NCBI GenBank assembly: GCA_015680685.1
Contig: MNCI01018883.1
Location: 1 to 26,118 of the forward strand
Direction: 5' to 3'
Origin: Gnetum montanum
Taxonomy: Eukaryota > Streptophyta > Gnetopsida > Gnetales > Gnetaceae
Length of the DNA stretch: 26,118 nt
This document shows, piece by piece, positions 1 to 10,659 of the stretch. Under the pieces are notes generated by a model, which searched no databases, was not told the DNA's origin, and was given only the letters and a program-made list of their open reading frames with translations. Within the stretch, counting starts at the first letter, position 1; each line of letters opens with the position of its first letter. The position numbers were made by a program, and so were the translations under genes.

Positions 1-203
1 AGTGTTCATGGTAATGCACTCAACATTGTCTTCAAAGCTTATGACAGAATTGCACTTCATTCTATATGATACAATCACTTATCATAGGCAATGTTGTTGG
101 GAAAGACATTGGTGAATTACTTGGAAATACTTATACATTTTTTATCTTAATTGTTTTCAAATCAAGTGTATTTTCTGTAGCATTGTTTGTAGGCTTTGGA
201 CAG

Positions 204-776
204 GAATGATATGGCAAATGATGCTTCAAGTCCACTGAGGACCTATGGTAGAAGAAGTATGGTAAAATAAAGAAGGGCTTCCATCACTTTTGAATACTCA
301 GATAATGTGACCTTACCATCAATTATTTTAGTTGTTTATTAAGATAGGCAAGGGAGGTGGTAGGATGCTCATATATGGTTCTCTAGAGGACTAGCCAAGG
401 TTGCCTCGCATCATCTTAGAGAGGCCCTAATTAAAGTTAGGTGAGATGATGATCACACATTCTATATAGCTCATGAGCCAATGTATGATGAATATGAACC
501 TCTATATAGGCAAGATCTCTAAGACCAAATGGTAGAAAAGGAGGCTCATTGTATCTTTTCATTTAATCATTCAAATGGAGAAAAGAATGATAAAGCAAAT
601 AGGAATGGAAAAGGGCCAATCTGCCATGAAGGCTCATGGGTAGAAATCATTAACCGAAGTGCAGCCAAAATTCATAATGACAGCCTCCTTCCTAGGTTCA
701 AGAATTTACACTTTTTTGAACCATTTGGTGATGATGATGCTCCTTTGTTTGACTAGGGTTATTCAAGAATGGGAAG
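204..776 (+). pseudogene. Relic exon of an unidentified protein-coding gene
   Basis: One reading frame (codons starting at positions 1 modulo 3) stays protein-like from about 205 to 776 and is broken only by six stops, at 268, 340, 361, 442, 520 and 754. The stops at 361 and 754 look like decayed tryptophan codons (TGG to TAG). The translation is rich in W, H, D and F and includes the stretches DAHIWFSRGLAKVASHHL, HEPMYDEYEPLYRQ and LLPRFKNLHFFEPFGDDDAP. It does not resemble gag, protease, RT, RNase H or integrase. The 3' edge is a textbook plant donor, AAG/GTAAGT, with the cut after 776. A possible acceptor (TTTGGACAG) ends at 203. I do not recognise the family. It is most likely an old exon of a dead host gene, or a gene fragment captured by a transposon. 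The chromovirus remnant lies directly behind the donor, where an intron would be. Confidence 0.5.
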
Positions 777-779
777 GTA

Positions 780-2060
780 AGTTTTTCTAATTGTAATTTT
801 AGAAAGAAGATTTTGTTTGAAAATCATTTTAGTGGCATGGTAGGTTACATGAATAGAGATAACATATTGGAACTTATTGGTAGGTCCTATTTTTGGCCTA
901 GTATGGCACCTGAAGTTTTGAAATTTGTGAAGCAGTATTTGACTTGTCAGAAATTCAAAGGAGGTAAAGAAGTGGATGGACATTATATGCCTTTGCCAGC
1001 TACCAAGGCTCCATGGGAAAGCATGTTTATGTATTTTGGGAGTGGTATTTCCAAAATCAAAAGTGAAAATGATGCAATTTTTATTATTATGAATAGGTTC
1101 TCCAAGATGACACACTTCATTTTGTGTAAAAAAGTGAGTGATGCTTCTCATGTGGAAAATTTATTTTTCCAATAGGTTGTTAAGTTTCATGGAATAAATT
1201 TTAATATTATTGGTGATAGAGACTTCAAGTTCACAAGTCATTTTTTGGAGATCCCTTTAAAAACTTTTAGGGAAAAAATTAAATTTTTCTAATGCATGTC
1301 ACCCATAATCTGATGGAAAAATGTAGATGGTGAATAAATCATTGTTGAACATATTGAGATGTTTGTATGATGGACAACATAATATTTAGAAAAAATTGTT
1401 ATATCATGTTGAGTTTTCATGTAATAATTCTTTTCATGTTGCTATTAGTAAAAGCCCATTTGAGATGAACTATGATTTTTGTCCTAAGATGATGAATACC
1501 TTCTAGAGCTTTGATGATGAAGCTCAATTGAATGGTAATTTTATGTAAGAGATGAGAGATCTCCATGCATAAGTAAAATCAAATCTTAAAAAGAAGGCTA
1601 AAGAGAGAGCCCTTACGTAGAATGAGGAAAAATGGAAGCCAAATTTTGCTATTGGTGACTTGGTTTGGGTACACTAGAGGAAGAAATAGTTAAGGGATGT
1701 TAACTTCTCCAAGTTGAAAGCCAAGAAGATGGGGTCTTTCAGAATTAAGGCCAAGATTAATGATAAGGCTTTTGAGATTTACTTACTAAATGATATTGGT
1801 ATGCCTTTTGTGGTTAATGTTTTAGATCTTATGCACTATAATGGACTAGTTGACGAGAAGACTATATAGGAAAGCATCAATGAGTTGAAGGGGGCTATTG
1901 ATCAATCCAAGTCTTCAATGAAGAGGAAGATAGTTGCACTCAAGCAAAGGAAAGCTTCAAGCATTCAGGGAGCAAAGAAGCATGAGTACTTGATACATTG
2001 CAAGGATCACTCTATAGATGATGTTGTATGGGTACATGAGACAAAATTTTATGAGTAAGG
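780..2060 (+). pseudogene. Chromovirus (Ty3/gypsy) integrase and chromodomain remnant
   Basis: This is the C-terminal part of a chromovirus polyprotein, the enzyme that inserts element cDNA into the genome. An eroded HHCC zinc-binding region lies at about 815-960: RDNILELIGRSYFWPSMAPE is clear, but the second H and first C are gone. The integrase core follows (MNRFSKMTHFILCKKVSDAS). The first catalytic Asp is Tyr at 1032-1034, the second Asp is kept in GDRD at 1215-1217, and the Glu is lost near 1325. A post-core domain runs over about 1620-1850, and a chromodomain-like tail (EYLIHCKDHSIDDVVWVHE) sits at about 1984-2040 before a stop at 2056. Stops and frame breaks are scattered through the core. 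No RT or RNase H lies upstream, so the element is 5'-truncated. The chromodomain marks it as a chromovirus, a different lineage from the two large elements downstream. Confidence 0.85.
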
Positions 2061-2105
2061 GATTGCTTCAAATCCTACTCTATTGTTCACATGAGTTTAC
2101 TTTTT

Positions 2106-2119
2106 GAAAAATGGGAGAG
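2106..2119 (+). other. Possible polypurine tract of the chromovirus remnant
   Basis: The run GAAAAATGGGAGAG lies about 50 bp after the chromodomain stop, where the plus-strand primer of a chromovirus 3' LTR is expected. The next bases (CTAGTT) lack a clean TG start, so the LTR border is not proven. Confidence 0.3.
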
Positions 2120-2264
2120 CTAGTTTAGAAACACCTTTTCTGATTTCCTTGTTCTCTTACCTACATGTGGTTTTTGCAGGTTTAGAGCTATGTGGAGGCA
2201 TCTTGCAAGTCATTGAGCCATCTTGTCTAAGATCTACGCTCTAAAGAGAGATTTCTTAATGGAT

Positions 2265-2470
2265 ATGAGATGTTTTAGCTAGGGTATGAGAGCTTGTAGG
2301 AGACATCTCAGGAAAAATCTAAACATCTCAAGTGAGATGTCCTGGTTTTAGATGAGACGTCTCACAAGTTCTCACAAGTTGTTGAGACATCTCAATTGAG
2401 ATATCTCAAGTTGGGTTGAGACATCCTAACTATAGTGGAGATATCTCAGGTCCATATGAGATGTCTCATT
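2265..2470 (+). repeat. Cluster of GAGAYRTCTC-type palindromes
   Basis: About nine intact or near copies of the palindromic decamer GAGACATCTC / GAGATATCTC / GAGACGTCTC lie within some 200 bp, at roughly 2267, 2300, 2322, 2334, 2355, 2384, 2397, 2419, 2438 and 2458, at irregular 11-33 bp spacing. There is no fixed-length spacer. The location, just 3' of a chromovirus polyprotein, fits an LTR U3 with clustered transcription-factor sites, but no second LTR copy is present to confirm this. Confidence 0.7.
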
Positions 2471-3345
2471 AGAATTTCTAGTTTTGATAGGAAATGACCT
2501 CAGGAAGCTATAGGTAATTCATACAAGTGGAAAAATTCTAGAATTGCCTATTCCAATTTGGAAAAAACTTGGGAGAAGATGGAAACAATAGAGGATCTTC
2601 AAGTTGTGATTGAGGAAGGTTTCCTAGGTATCTTGTCTTATTTTTTACTAATAAATGTTGGTGTGTTCATGCTTGTACCAAGGAGAGATGTGAGTGAAAT
2701 GTCATGAGAGCACATGTGAAAAGTGCATGAGTGTGTATCTTATGTCTTATAAGTTGAGATATCAAGCCCTAGTTGTGGGAGAGATTCTCTCTTGGTTGTA
2801 TCTTGCATTGAGAATAGCCATAGTATGGCTATATAGCCTCATGCTCTATAACATTTTTTGAGTGTTTAAAGAGGTTTTGGATGTTTTACAACCATGTAAT
2901 ATTCTTTTTGAATAATTGAAGATAGCTATTTTTCTTTTTTTCGAGCATATTATTTATCTTTTCATAATATCTAGATTTAGTAGGGTTGAAGGTGATTTTT
3001 TATTGAAGTAAACCTACTCCATTTCCTTACATCTTCATTGAACATTTGAAAACTTAATACAAGTCCTTGGCCCCCAAAACAATCTAAAAATGGGTAGACA
3101 TGGTCAAAATCTTCTATACTAAAATCTATATCTATGTTTATATCTTACAATTTTGCAAACTTTGATATGTGTCATGTCCTTTTTGTCATGTTGTAATGCA
3201 TCAACTTGAATAAAATTTTGTAATATGAAACTCAAGTTTTGTAATGGTAGCCAATCTAGTCTTGGTCAAATCATAATTTTTTTTAATGAAACTTCATCCA
3301 TTTACATATGACTCGAGGAAAAATTTTTAGTCAATTGTGGAGGTA
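2471..3345 (+). other. Non-coding stretch, possible chromovirus LTR remainder
   Basis: No ORF or recognisable domain is visible. An R/U5 of the presumed chromovirus LTR could lie here, but I find neither its CA end nor a partner LTR. The last 50 bp (CTCGAGGA near 3313, then CAATTGTGGAGGTA) resemble the sequence that precedes 3' LTRs of Ty3 elements, which suggests the next LTR may once have been a 3' LTR. Confidence 0.3.
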
Positions 3346-4360
3346 TGATAAAACCTAATATGTCAGGTAGCTGAGTCATGTGGATATGATGAATCATCAT
3401 TTTATTAAGTGTATTATTTGGTTGAGATATCATAGATGCTACATTGTAGATGGTACATCATAGATGCTCATCACATCTGCTCTATCATAGATGCTATATC
3501 GCATCTACTATAACTTAGCTATATTGACACATCCTTGTCGATGCATCCCCATTGATGCAACCAAATGAGTTAATGCATCTTTGTTGATGTAGTATCTATA
3601 TTTGCCTATAAATATGTAATCACCTACCATACATTTGGTATCATTTGGTTAATAGTGTAGTCAAACTCTTATAGTTTTCTCTCGTAAAGTTAGCAAACAG
3701 TCAATGAGTGCATGCAGCATGAATTTGAGTCAATTTTATGACATCTTATTCAAGTGGCATTGTACCTAGACACATTCCATGAATGGCAATAAGATCAAGA
3801 TTAATTCATATTCATTTTAGTACTTTGACTTAGAATAGATTTACTTTCAATGCAATTTACTTTCCATGTACTTAGTTAATATTTACATTTCCATGCATGT
3901 TAATCAATTGGTAGAATGAGCACAACTAGTTTCAAGCATAAACACATATTCACTTGATAATCACAATAACATTATTTTTTGGTTCACCCACTAGCATGAC
4001 ACTTGGTAATCTTAGCAATTGATACATGAGTTCAAGACTTGTACAACAAGCTGGGAATAGACACACATCTCCCTTTGGATTATTTTAGATTTAATTTTGT
4101 TATTAATTAGATTAAATAATTAATTTCTATGTTACTATTCAATTAGTTTAAGGCCCCAACAACATCAATAAGCATATGACTCACTTTGGATTAAACAATA
4201 TGTGATAAAGCTACCACTAGTCTAAGTGAGAAGACAACAACTTGTGATCAACGCTTAACAATCTAAATACTACACTAGTTCCATTACGAAATTCGACTTC
4301 ATTGCATGTGAATGCTTGTGATTTATATAGTTCTATGTAGGGGATACCCACTACTCATCA
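3346..4360 (+). repeat. Lone LTR of an Athila-like element
   Basis: The block has the same internal order as the LTRs of the two large elements: U3 repeats, TATAAATA at 3607-3614, a weak polyadenylation hexamer AATAAG at 3788-3793, a U5 with three TTGGTAA-type repeats (about 3953, 3977 and 4002), the conserved phrase GGGTTCAAGAC-like at about 4030, and the terminal CTCATCA at 4354-4360. The U3 holds three copies of CATAGATGCT at 3431, 3459 and 3486. The 3' end is firm. The start is uncertain: 3346 (TGATAAAA), 3361 or 3387 (TGATGAAT). No primer-binding site follows and no matching LTR lies nearby on the other side, so it is a solo LTR or a detached 3' LTR. Confidence 0.7.
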
Positions 4361-5280
4361 CTAATTAATCATGTTCACAGTTATATAAAAGATTAAGATA
4401 GTAATGATACACATTCTACTAATTTTAACAAACAGAGTCACACAAACAAAAGTTAAAATGAAGGAGATAAGCCATGCTAATGTCAGAGAGGATGCCAATG
4501 TCACTTTGTAATTAAGTAATGAGAATATATCTAGGTTTTGCTATTATTTTCTACATAGAAAAAAGACATATAAATAGGAATGGAGATATATGTCATGGAT
4601 TTGGTGCTTTTTAAATATAATTTCTTGTACTTTACATGCTCCACATTTGTCTAAGAAATTCCATGGAGATATTGAAGAAATAGTTAAGAGTAGATTATCG
4701 AAAGATAAAATTGAGGAAAAATATAGGTTAGAATTATAAAATAATTCTATGTAAGTGAACACTGTAAATTGAGATGAATTTTTAAAAAGATAAGACATTA
4801 TGAATATATTTAAAAATATTAGAGGCAAATAATACAAGTGTGACAAAATAGATGAAAAAAGGTGTTCAAAAATGAATTGAAGTAAACTAAGAGCATATTT
4901 TCTATTATTAATGGCTAGTTTAAGGTAAACCATTTATTCTTGGCATACAAACAATGAGAATGAGAGAGAAAATGGTACAATTTTCTCAAAACAAATTATT
5001 AGCCATGGATTAAACATTCAACATGAATATGTCTAGTATATGTTTAATTTAATTCATCAAGGTTAGTTTTATTTCTTTTGATTGTTAAATTCATAAAATT
5101 ATTAGTTTGGTTTATTTGTATTATAGTATTCATTTTATTATATCATGACTTTAAAATCATGATAATGGATTTCCTTCAATCTTAGTTTCAAGTATTTGTT
5201 GATCAAACTTATAGAGCAAAACATGATTGGAAGGTTGCTCCCATTATGGTAGATAATGCCATAAGCACTCTGTACCCTAA
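4361..5280. other. AT-rich spacer with no identified gene
   Basis: Between the lone LTR and element 1. There is no gag, pol or RNA gene that I recognise. The 130-codon antisense ORF at 4544-4933 is AT-driven and hydrophobic by composition only. Some + strand phrases near 4640-4720 look protein-like for about 25 codons, but too little is kept to name anything. The last bases (CCTAA, 5276-5280) are the left flank of element 1. Confidence 0.4.
5276..5280. repeat. Left target-site flank of element 1 (CCTAA)
   Basis: Ty3 elements make 5-bp target duplications. The left flank is CCTAA. On the right (18286-18290) the bases read CCTGA, but only CC is free: the TGA already belongs to the LTR of element 2. 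The likeliest reading is that element 2 inserted inside the right copy of the duplication. Confidence 0.5.
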
Positions 5281-5335
5281 TGATAAGTCACAATTTGGTT
5301 GGTTGCATTGAGAAGGCCTCAACACAACCTTGTTG

Positions 5336-5361
5336 ACTAGGCCTCATCGATGAGGCCTAGT
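5336..5361. repeat. 26-bp U3 palindrome of the 5' LTR
   Basis: The arms ACTAGGCCTCATC / GATGAGGCCTAGT form a perfect inverted repeat with no loop, about 57 bp upstream of the TATA box. The matching site in the 3' LTR (17408-17435) has different bases but still pairs: arms GACTAGGCCTTG / CAAGGCCTAGTC around TCAA. Both sit in a run of AAGGCC/GAGGCC and TTGTTGA/TCAACAA words that fills the U3. Confidence 0.8.
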
Positions 5362-5417
5362 TGATGCATCATATCCTACGTCAACAAGGCCCCATCAATG
5401 TAGTGCTTGTTTTCGGC

Positions 5418-5425
5418 TATAAATA
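5418..5425 (+). promoter_or_regulatory. TATA box of the 5' LTR, element 1
   Basis: TATAAATA lies 137 bp from the LTR start, with AATAAA about 175 bp further on, the usual U3-R order. The 3' LTR counterpart is at 17490-17497. Confidence 0.75.
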
Positions 5426-6192
5426 CATGCCTACCAACCACATTTATGATAATAGACATTGTAGTTGTAGTGAAGCTCTTGTATTTTTTCTATTTTAAAG
5501 TTGGAATTTTTCTCTTGAGTGCCTGCAGCAAGAGTCATTGAGTGTATAGATCTTTATTTGAGCATTGTTGTACCTAAGCACGATAGTGTGTGTGACAATA
5601 AAGATAAGCTTTCTAATAAACCTTGTAGCACTTTGGATCGATTAAATATTTTGTTTATGCATTTAATCTTTTCAATTATTCATTAAATGTTTCTAGTAAT
5701 TAAGTTAATGAAGTGATTAAGCAAGATAGATTAAATACATAAGTACAACACTTTGAGTATAACATGTATTCACTTGGTAATCCCAATAGTGTTATTGCTT
5801 GGTATGCCTAGTAGCATAGTGTTTGGTCACCCAACAATGGATACATGGGTTCAAGACGTGTACAAAAAGTGGGACCAAATGCTTATGTTAGGACTAGTTA
5901 ATTATTAGTTAATTAGTTACTTTAAACTAGCTAATCCAATTACTTTTATCTCCCTTTGAACAGCAAACTATAAAACATAAAATGATAAAAAGTAGATGCC
6001 TCAATTACACTTAGCCAAACTAGTGTATGTCACAAGTGTATTTGGGAAGACAACAATTGACCTTAAGGCAAGTTTCACTTTTGAGAAGACTAGTGCACTA
6101 GAAATGATAAAGTCCACGATCTTTGACTAGATCGTGCATGAATGCTTTATGATTCATATGGTTGGATGTAGGGCTACCTTACCACTCATCAT

Positions 6193-6211
6193 TGGTATTG
6201 TTGTCATAGAC
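6193..6211 (+). other. Decayed tRNA-Asp primer-binding site, element 1
   Basis: One base after the LTR end the sequence reads TGGTATTGTTGTCATAGAC. Against the site of element 2 it keeps TGG, GTTG and GA. Most differences are C-to-T or G-to-A, concentrated at CpG and CCGG positions. It no longer pairs well with a tRNA, but its origin is clear. Confidence 0.7.
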
Positions 6212-6347
6212 TTTATTCATTGAAATGTGTGCTATTTAGGTTTAAGTGAATAATATTAGTATCATTTTATGAACCTCAAGGTCAATATCATTCCTACTAT
6301 ACATAGAATTATAAAAGCACACTAATAATTTTATTTTGTTTTACAAA

Positions 6348-8780
6348 ATGTCTTCTTCTTCTCACAAGTGCAAAGATGTCAAACCGCCAGTCCCATAGGA
6401 GTGAAAAGTGGTATATACTCATCTAGATGAGTATGTACCAGACTTCACCTTCATCCTACATCAGGATGAACAACTGTGATGGCGTGATATGAAGGGCAAC
6501 ATTGTCTTGCCCCCTAATCGATCTATGCCAGGGATGCTGCTTAAAACTCTTAAGAAGTTGGGCATCTCTAATCTTCACAAAGAATATGTTGTGGATAGTT
6601 ATGACACTCAAAACTACTATCCTTCTGAAACACAATGAAAGCAAGATTGACATTAGGAGAAGCTCCACAAGGCTACAAAGGGAAAACATTACACTAATCC
6701 CTTATTCCTACTAAATCAAGATGACAATGAGGATTCTCCCTTTGAAGGTTCTCAACATGAAGATTCTCCACCCCCTGTTACAGATGGCGAGGGTGTGAAC
6801 CTAAACCTGTAATCCTCTATTCATAAACTAGGTTTAGGAAAAAATGATAGCCAAGGTAGGGACTCGGGCAAGCTTCACAATAGTGACAGATCTAAGGATG
6901 GTGATCATAATAAGAGAAAAAGTGGTGGTGGTGGCGGTCCACCTTCCTCTTCATCCTATTCATCTGATTCCAAACATTCCTCTTTGTTTGATGGTTCTCA
7001 TAGAAGGCATTGTCAAAATAATCACGATGAAGGTGATCAACGAGACAATAATGACCATGAAGGCCACCAAGACAAAGGGGTGGTTGAAACCATCATTGGT
7101 GTCATCAACGTAGTGACAATGATGAACCTCTATTAGTGACTTGAAGTATTCTTAACATTGCAAAGGCAATTAAAATTCCAATCAAGCATATGAAAGATAA
7201 TCAAATCAAATGCTTAGACATGAAAAATATTCCAAGATTTGAAGGGGAACACAACTCTAATCCACAGACACATCTACAAGCTTTCCATGATGCTTGTTCC
7301 TTACAAAATAGAGAAAATGAATGGTAGAAACTCAAACTCTTCCCTAGGACACTCATCAAAGAAGATGAAAGCTAGTACCAGTCTTTAAAACCAGAATCTA
7401 TCCATAAATGAAGTACCATGCTAGAGCTATTTAATGATAAATATCATATGTACTCCAGAGTGTCTAATCTAAGAAGGTAGATCCAAGGCTAGAAACAGGG
7501 AACACATGAACCCTTAGATGTTGCCATGGGTAGATACTATTCACTCTTATGTCAATACCTTAGCCATGGTTATTCTTAGAGGGAACAACTTCACCACATC
7601 ATAGATGGGCTCAAAGCAGAAACTAGAAGAACCCTTGGGATGTATGGCCAAGGAAGATTGTTTGAATTGAGAGCTCATTAGATCCAAAGGCTAATTAAGT
7701 AGGTAGTAAAAGAAAAAGATGATCTACAAAAAAGGAAAAGTGTAGAAGAGTATAATAGGGACCCTTCCATCAAAAAATGGGAGGTCCAATTTTGTGATAG
7801 GAGGAGTCACTACTTGAAGAAGTGGTGATAGGAAAACCTTATCCATCCAAAAATCTATTTCTAAAATTTTGACAAAGATAGATAAATTATGGGACTCTTT
7901 GGATGAAAATTTTCAAACTTCTATGAAGATTGTCGAAGAATCCAAAGAGTAAAATAGTGATCGTAATCATAGAAGGTGAAAAGAAGTTGAATGTGCCTAC
8001 CAAAGAGGTAAGGGCAAAGCTGCAACCATAGAAGAAGTTGTGGAAACTGAATTTGATAATGAAATTGATTATGACATCTATTAATATGAACATCCAAAGG
8101 GATGTTGCCCTATGATGGCACACTTACAAGAGTCTAAGGTGTATGCATAAAATCCTTGACTAGCACATAGACAAGCACCTAGATGATTGCCTTATCCTCA
8201 AGGCAAACCAAGATAGTTCCACCAGTAACAATAAGCTTACTACCCAAGTGGAGCTCCTTCACAACCTTATGAATAATACCAATAGTGGTACCAACCACAA
8301 TCATGGGGAATGTCATTGCTAAGGTAGTAGTATGCTTATAGGCAACCAAATCTATATGGCTATTATGTTTAGCAACCTATCTCTCTAAGAAGTTCTTTAA
8401 GTCATACCTCGTTTCAGCATCATTATTACCCTCCATTGAACACATTTGCCATCTAATAGAGGGACAAACCCATATCCATACCATCCTTCACATTTTCCTG
8501 CACATACACCTCCACCTTCAACCTAGTTACCTCCTAGTCCATTCATGCAAGGTGAGATTCCTTCACAGTCACAACAACAAAATGTTACGAGGTCTATACA
8601 TTCACAACCAGCTTTCTAGCCAAGTGGTTTGGATAATCAATCTAGAAAAAGATCCTTCTTTTGACCCAACAGTGATCTTCAACCCTCACAATCTAGTTCA
8701 GCTGGTCACCCTACATCTCCAACACCCTCATCCTCTACGTAAAATACCTTCGAGTATCCTTCAAACCAAGTGTCACCTCA
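6348..8780 (+). pseudogene. gag remnant of element 1
   Basis: Gag builds the capsid that packages element RNA. ATG at 6348 lies 157 bp after the LTR, compared with 129 bp in element 2. An acidic and Ser/Gly-rich N-terminal part extends to about 7130. The retrotransposon gag domain follows at about 7215-7700, with phrases such as HLQAFHDACSLQN, LHHIIDGLKAETRRTLG and EPLDVAMGRYYSLL, which match element 2 closely. The zinc-knuckle region at about 8065-8115 keeps HPKG and one Cys; the other two Cys positions read Tyr or are lost. The Pro/Gln-rich tail runs to about 8780. There are many stops (mostly TAG from TGG or CAG) and frame breaks, so it is non-functional. Confidence 0.85.
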
Positions 8781-8789
8781 AATTTGCAC

Positions 8790-9330
8790 TGTGATGCTAA
8801 CTCATGATGTTTCTAACTAGATCAAGGCTAGTAATCTTCCCATGAAAATATTTTACTTAGGAGTTCTACTGATTTACCTACAGATCACTAGACTTGAGCC
8901 ATGCAAGGCTCTTCTTAACTCTGGTTCCAAAGTTAATCTCATCTTCCATGGCATGTATAAGGCTTGGAACCTACCACCTCTCAAGAAGAGTAGCATCTAT
9001 CTAGAATTAGCAAATTAGTTAATTACTATCCCTCTAGGATTAGCAAAGGACATTGTGACCATAGTTTGTAGGTGGTCCTATCATACTAATTTTCTAGAGA
9101 TCAAGGTTTAAAACTATAAAAGTGACTTCCCCATCATTATGGAAAGAGCTTGGTTAAGCACGGTCAATGCACGTATGGGCATAAAGCACCTATCTCTAGA
9201 AATATCCAAAGAAAATGACTTGGGGAAGATAGAGAAGAAGCATATTCCATGCATTGCATATAGTGATAATGGGTGCAATTGCATGTAAAATATTTGGTCC
9301 ATGAAAAGTACATACATTAAAGCATGCAAT
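8790..9330 (+). pseudogene. Aspartic protease remnant of element 1
   Basis: The retroviral-type protease cuts the gag-pol polyprotein. The active-site loop reads LLNSGSKVNLI at 8911-8943, with Asn at 8917-8919 where the catalytic Asp (LDSGS) should be. A conserved flank follows: IPLGLAKDIVTIV, then DFPIIMERAWLSTVNA at about 9125-9175, corresponding to the usual LGRPWL segment. Several stops interrupt it. The Asp-to-Asn change is G-to-A on the coding strand and alone would kill the enzyme. The stretch 9330-9640 is the protease-RT linker, with a clean acidic ORF piece at 9403-9621. Confidence 0.8.
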
Positions 9331-9639
9331 CAGTGTGTGCAAGAAATCAATATTCAAAGGTGTTTGTACATAGCAACCATAAAATAGGAGAGCACCCAAT
9401 GGTTGATAGCTTACTCTGATAGTAGCACATTATGCATGGAACCAATTGAGAGCCTAACATGTACTTATGTTAAAGGCATGAACAAACTTGAACAAGTTCA
9501 TTCCCAACTCTCTGATGAAGATGATGATACTTGTTGGGGAGAGTTGGAAATCTCTAATAACTTCAAGAAAGAGCCTCTAGAGCTAAAAAATTTACTAGCC
9601 AACATGGAATATGCTTTTTAAACAATAGAAAATTAGTCA

Positions 9640-10590
9640 TAATTAATGCCAAACTTGCTCCTGAACAAAAAGCTATTAAATGTGGTTAATAAATGGCCAA
9701 CAGCCTTTGCTTGGTCATGCCCTAAGCTAATAGGAATCGATCCAAGGATATGTTAGCATTGCATTTATACCAACATGGCCATGAAGCCTAGAAGGTAGCC
9801 ATAGAGGTGGCTAAATCCCAAATTGAAATAAATCATCAAGGAGGAAATTGAATAACTCCTCAAGGTAGGCTTCATCTATCCCATCACAAATAGTAAGTGG
9901 ATTATCCCACTTGAAATTGTGCCAAAGAAAGGTGGCAAGTGGTGGGTTTGCATTGACTTCAAGCTGTTCAATATGGTAAGGTTTAAAGATCATTTTCCAT
10001 TACCATTTTTCGATCAACTGTTGGACACCATATCTGAGCATTATTATTATAGATTCTTCGATGGTTATAGTGGCTATAACCAAATCCAAATTGCACCAAA
10101 AGATCAAGCAAAGACAACATTCATGAGTCCTTGGGGGACTTTTGCATATTATAAGATGCAATTCAATCTGTGTAATGCCCCTGCAAAATTTCAATGCTTG
10201 GTCATTAGTATCTTTCAACAACAAATCAGTAGTGGTGTGGAAGTCTTCATGGATGACTTCTCCACCTATGGAGCTAAATTTGAGAAAGATTTTTGGACTA
10301 CCTTGAGAAAGTATTAAAGAGATGTGTGGAAATAAGCTTACAGCTTAACTGGAAAAGGAGCCATCTCATGGTCCAAGAAGGCATTGTGCTAGGGAACTGA
10401 CTTTCGCAAAAAGGGATTGAGGTAGACCTAGACAAGATAAGATCATCCAAGGAATAACCTGCCAACTAGAGACTATTAAAGATGTTTGGTCATTCCTTGG
10501 ACACACTAGCTACTACTAGCAATTCATAGAGAATATTACTAAGATCACAAAGTTGTTGGTGGAACTTACAAAGAAAGATGTAGCTTTCAT
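9640..10590 (+). pseudogene. Reverse transcriptase remnant of element 1
   Basis: Copies element RNA into cDNA. The N-terminal finger region (AFAWSCPKLIGIDPRIC at about 9700, then IIKEEIE and LLKVGFIYPI) leads into the best-kept part, open from 9919 to 10317. It carries KGGKWWVCIDFKLFN, the first catalytic Asp in FFDGYSGYNQIQIAP, WGTFAYYKMQFNLCNAPAKF and the catalytic FMDD at about 10243-10254 (YMDD in most relatives). The thumb region continues in shifted frames (QEGIVLGN, SQKGIEVDLDKI) to about 10590. Upstream and downstream stops make it inactive. The sequence type matches Athila-group RTs rather than the chromovirus at the window start. Confidence 0.88.
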
Positions 10591-10659
10591 TTGGACCAAG
10601 AAATGTGAACATGCATTCCAAAAATTAAAGAAGAAACTCGTAGAAACACCAATTCTATG

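Larger units (their letters stand above)
5281..6191 (+). repeat. 5' LTR of element 1
   Basis: Starts TGATAAGTCA and ends CTCATCA. U3 carries a 26-bp perfect palindrome at 5336-5361. TATAAATA lies at 5418-5425, so transcription should start near 5450. AATAAA at 5597-5602 (in GACAATAAAGAT) marks the R region. U5 contains three TTGGTNNNCC repeats at about 5772, 5798 and 5822. It aligns with 17350-18285 over its full length. The 3' copy is 25 bp longer, mainly because of a short tandem duplication near 17747. Confidence 0.92.

Noticed and set aside
759-1151. Antisense ORF of 130 codons
   Set aside because: It mirrors the chromovirus integrase on the + strand, which has clear family motifs.
2265-2470. 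CRISPR-like repeat array
   Set aside because: Decamers are palindromic, irregularly spaced and lack unique spacers of fixed length; the host is a plant.
3355-3359. CTAAT here and at 4361-4365 as a target duplication of the lone LTR
   Set aside because: It would put one extra base before the TG start and conflicts with the better LTR-like start at 3346; kept only as one option.
4544-4933. 130-codon antisense ORF
   Set aside because: AT-rich DNA gives a Phe/Leu/Ile/Tyr-rich translation with no motif; no promoter or partner exon.
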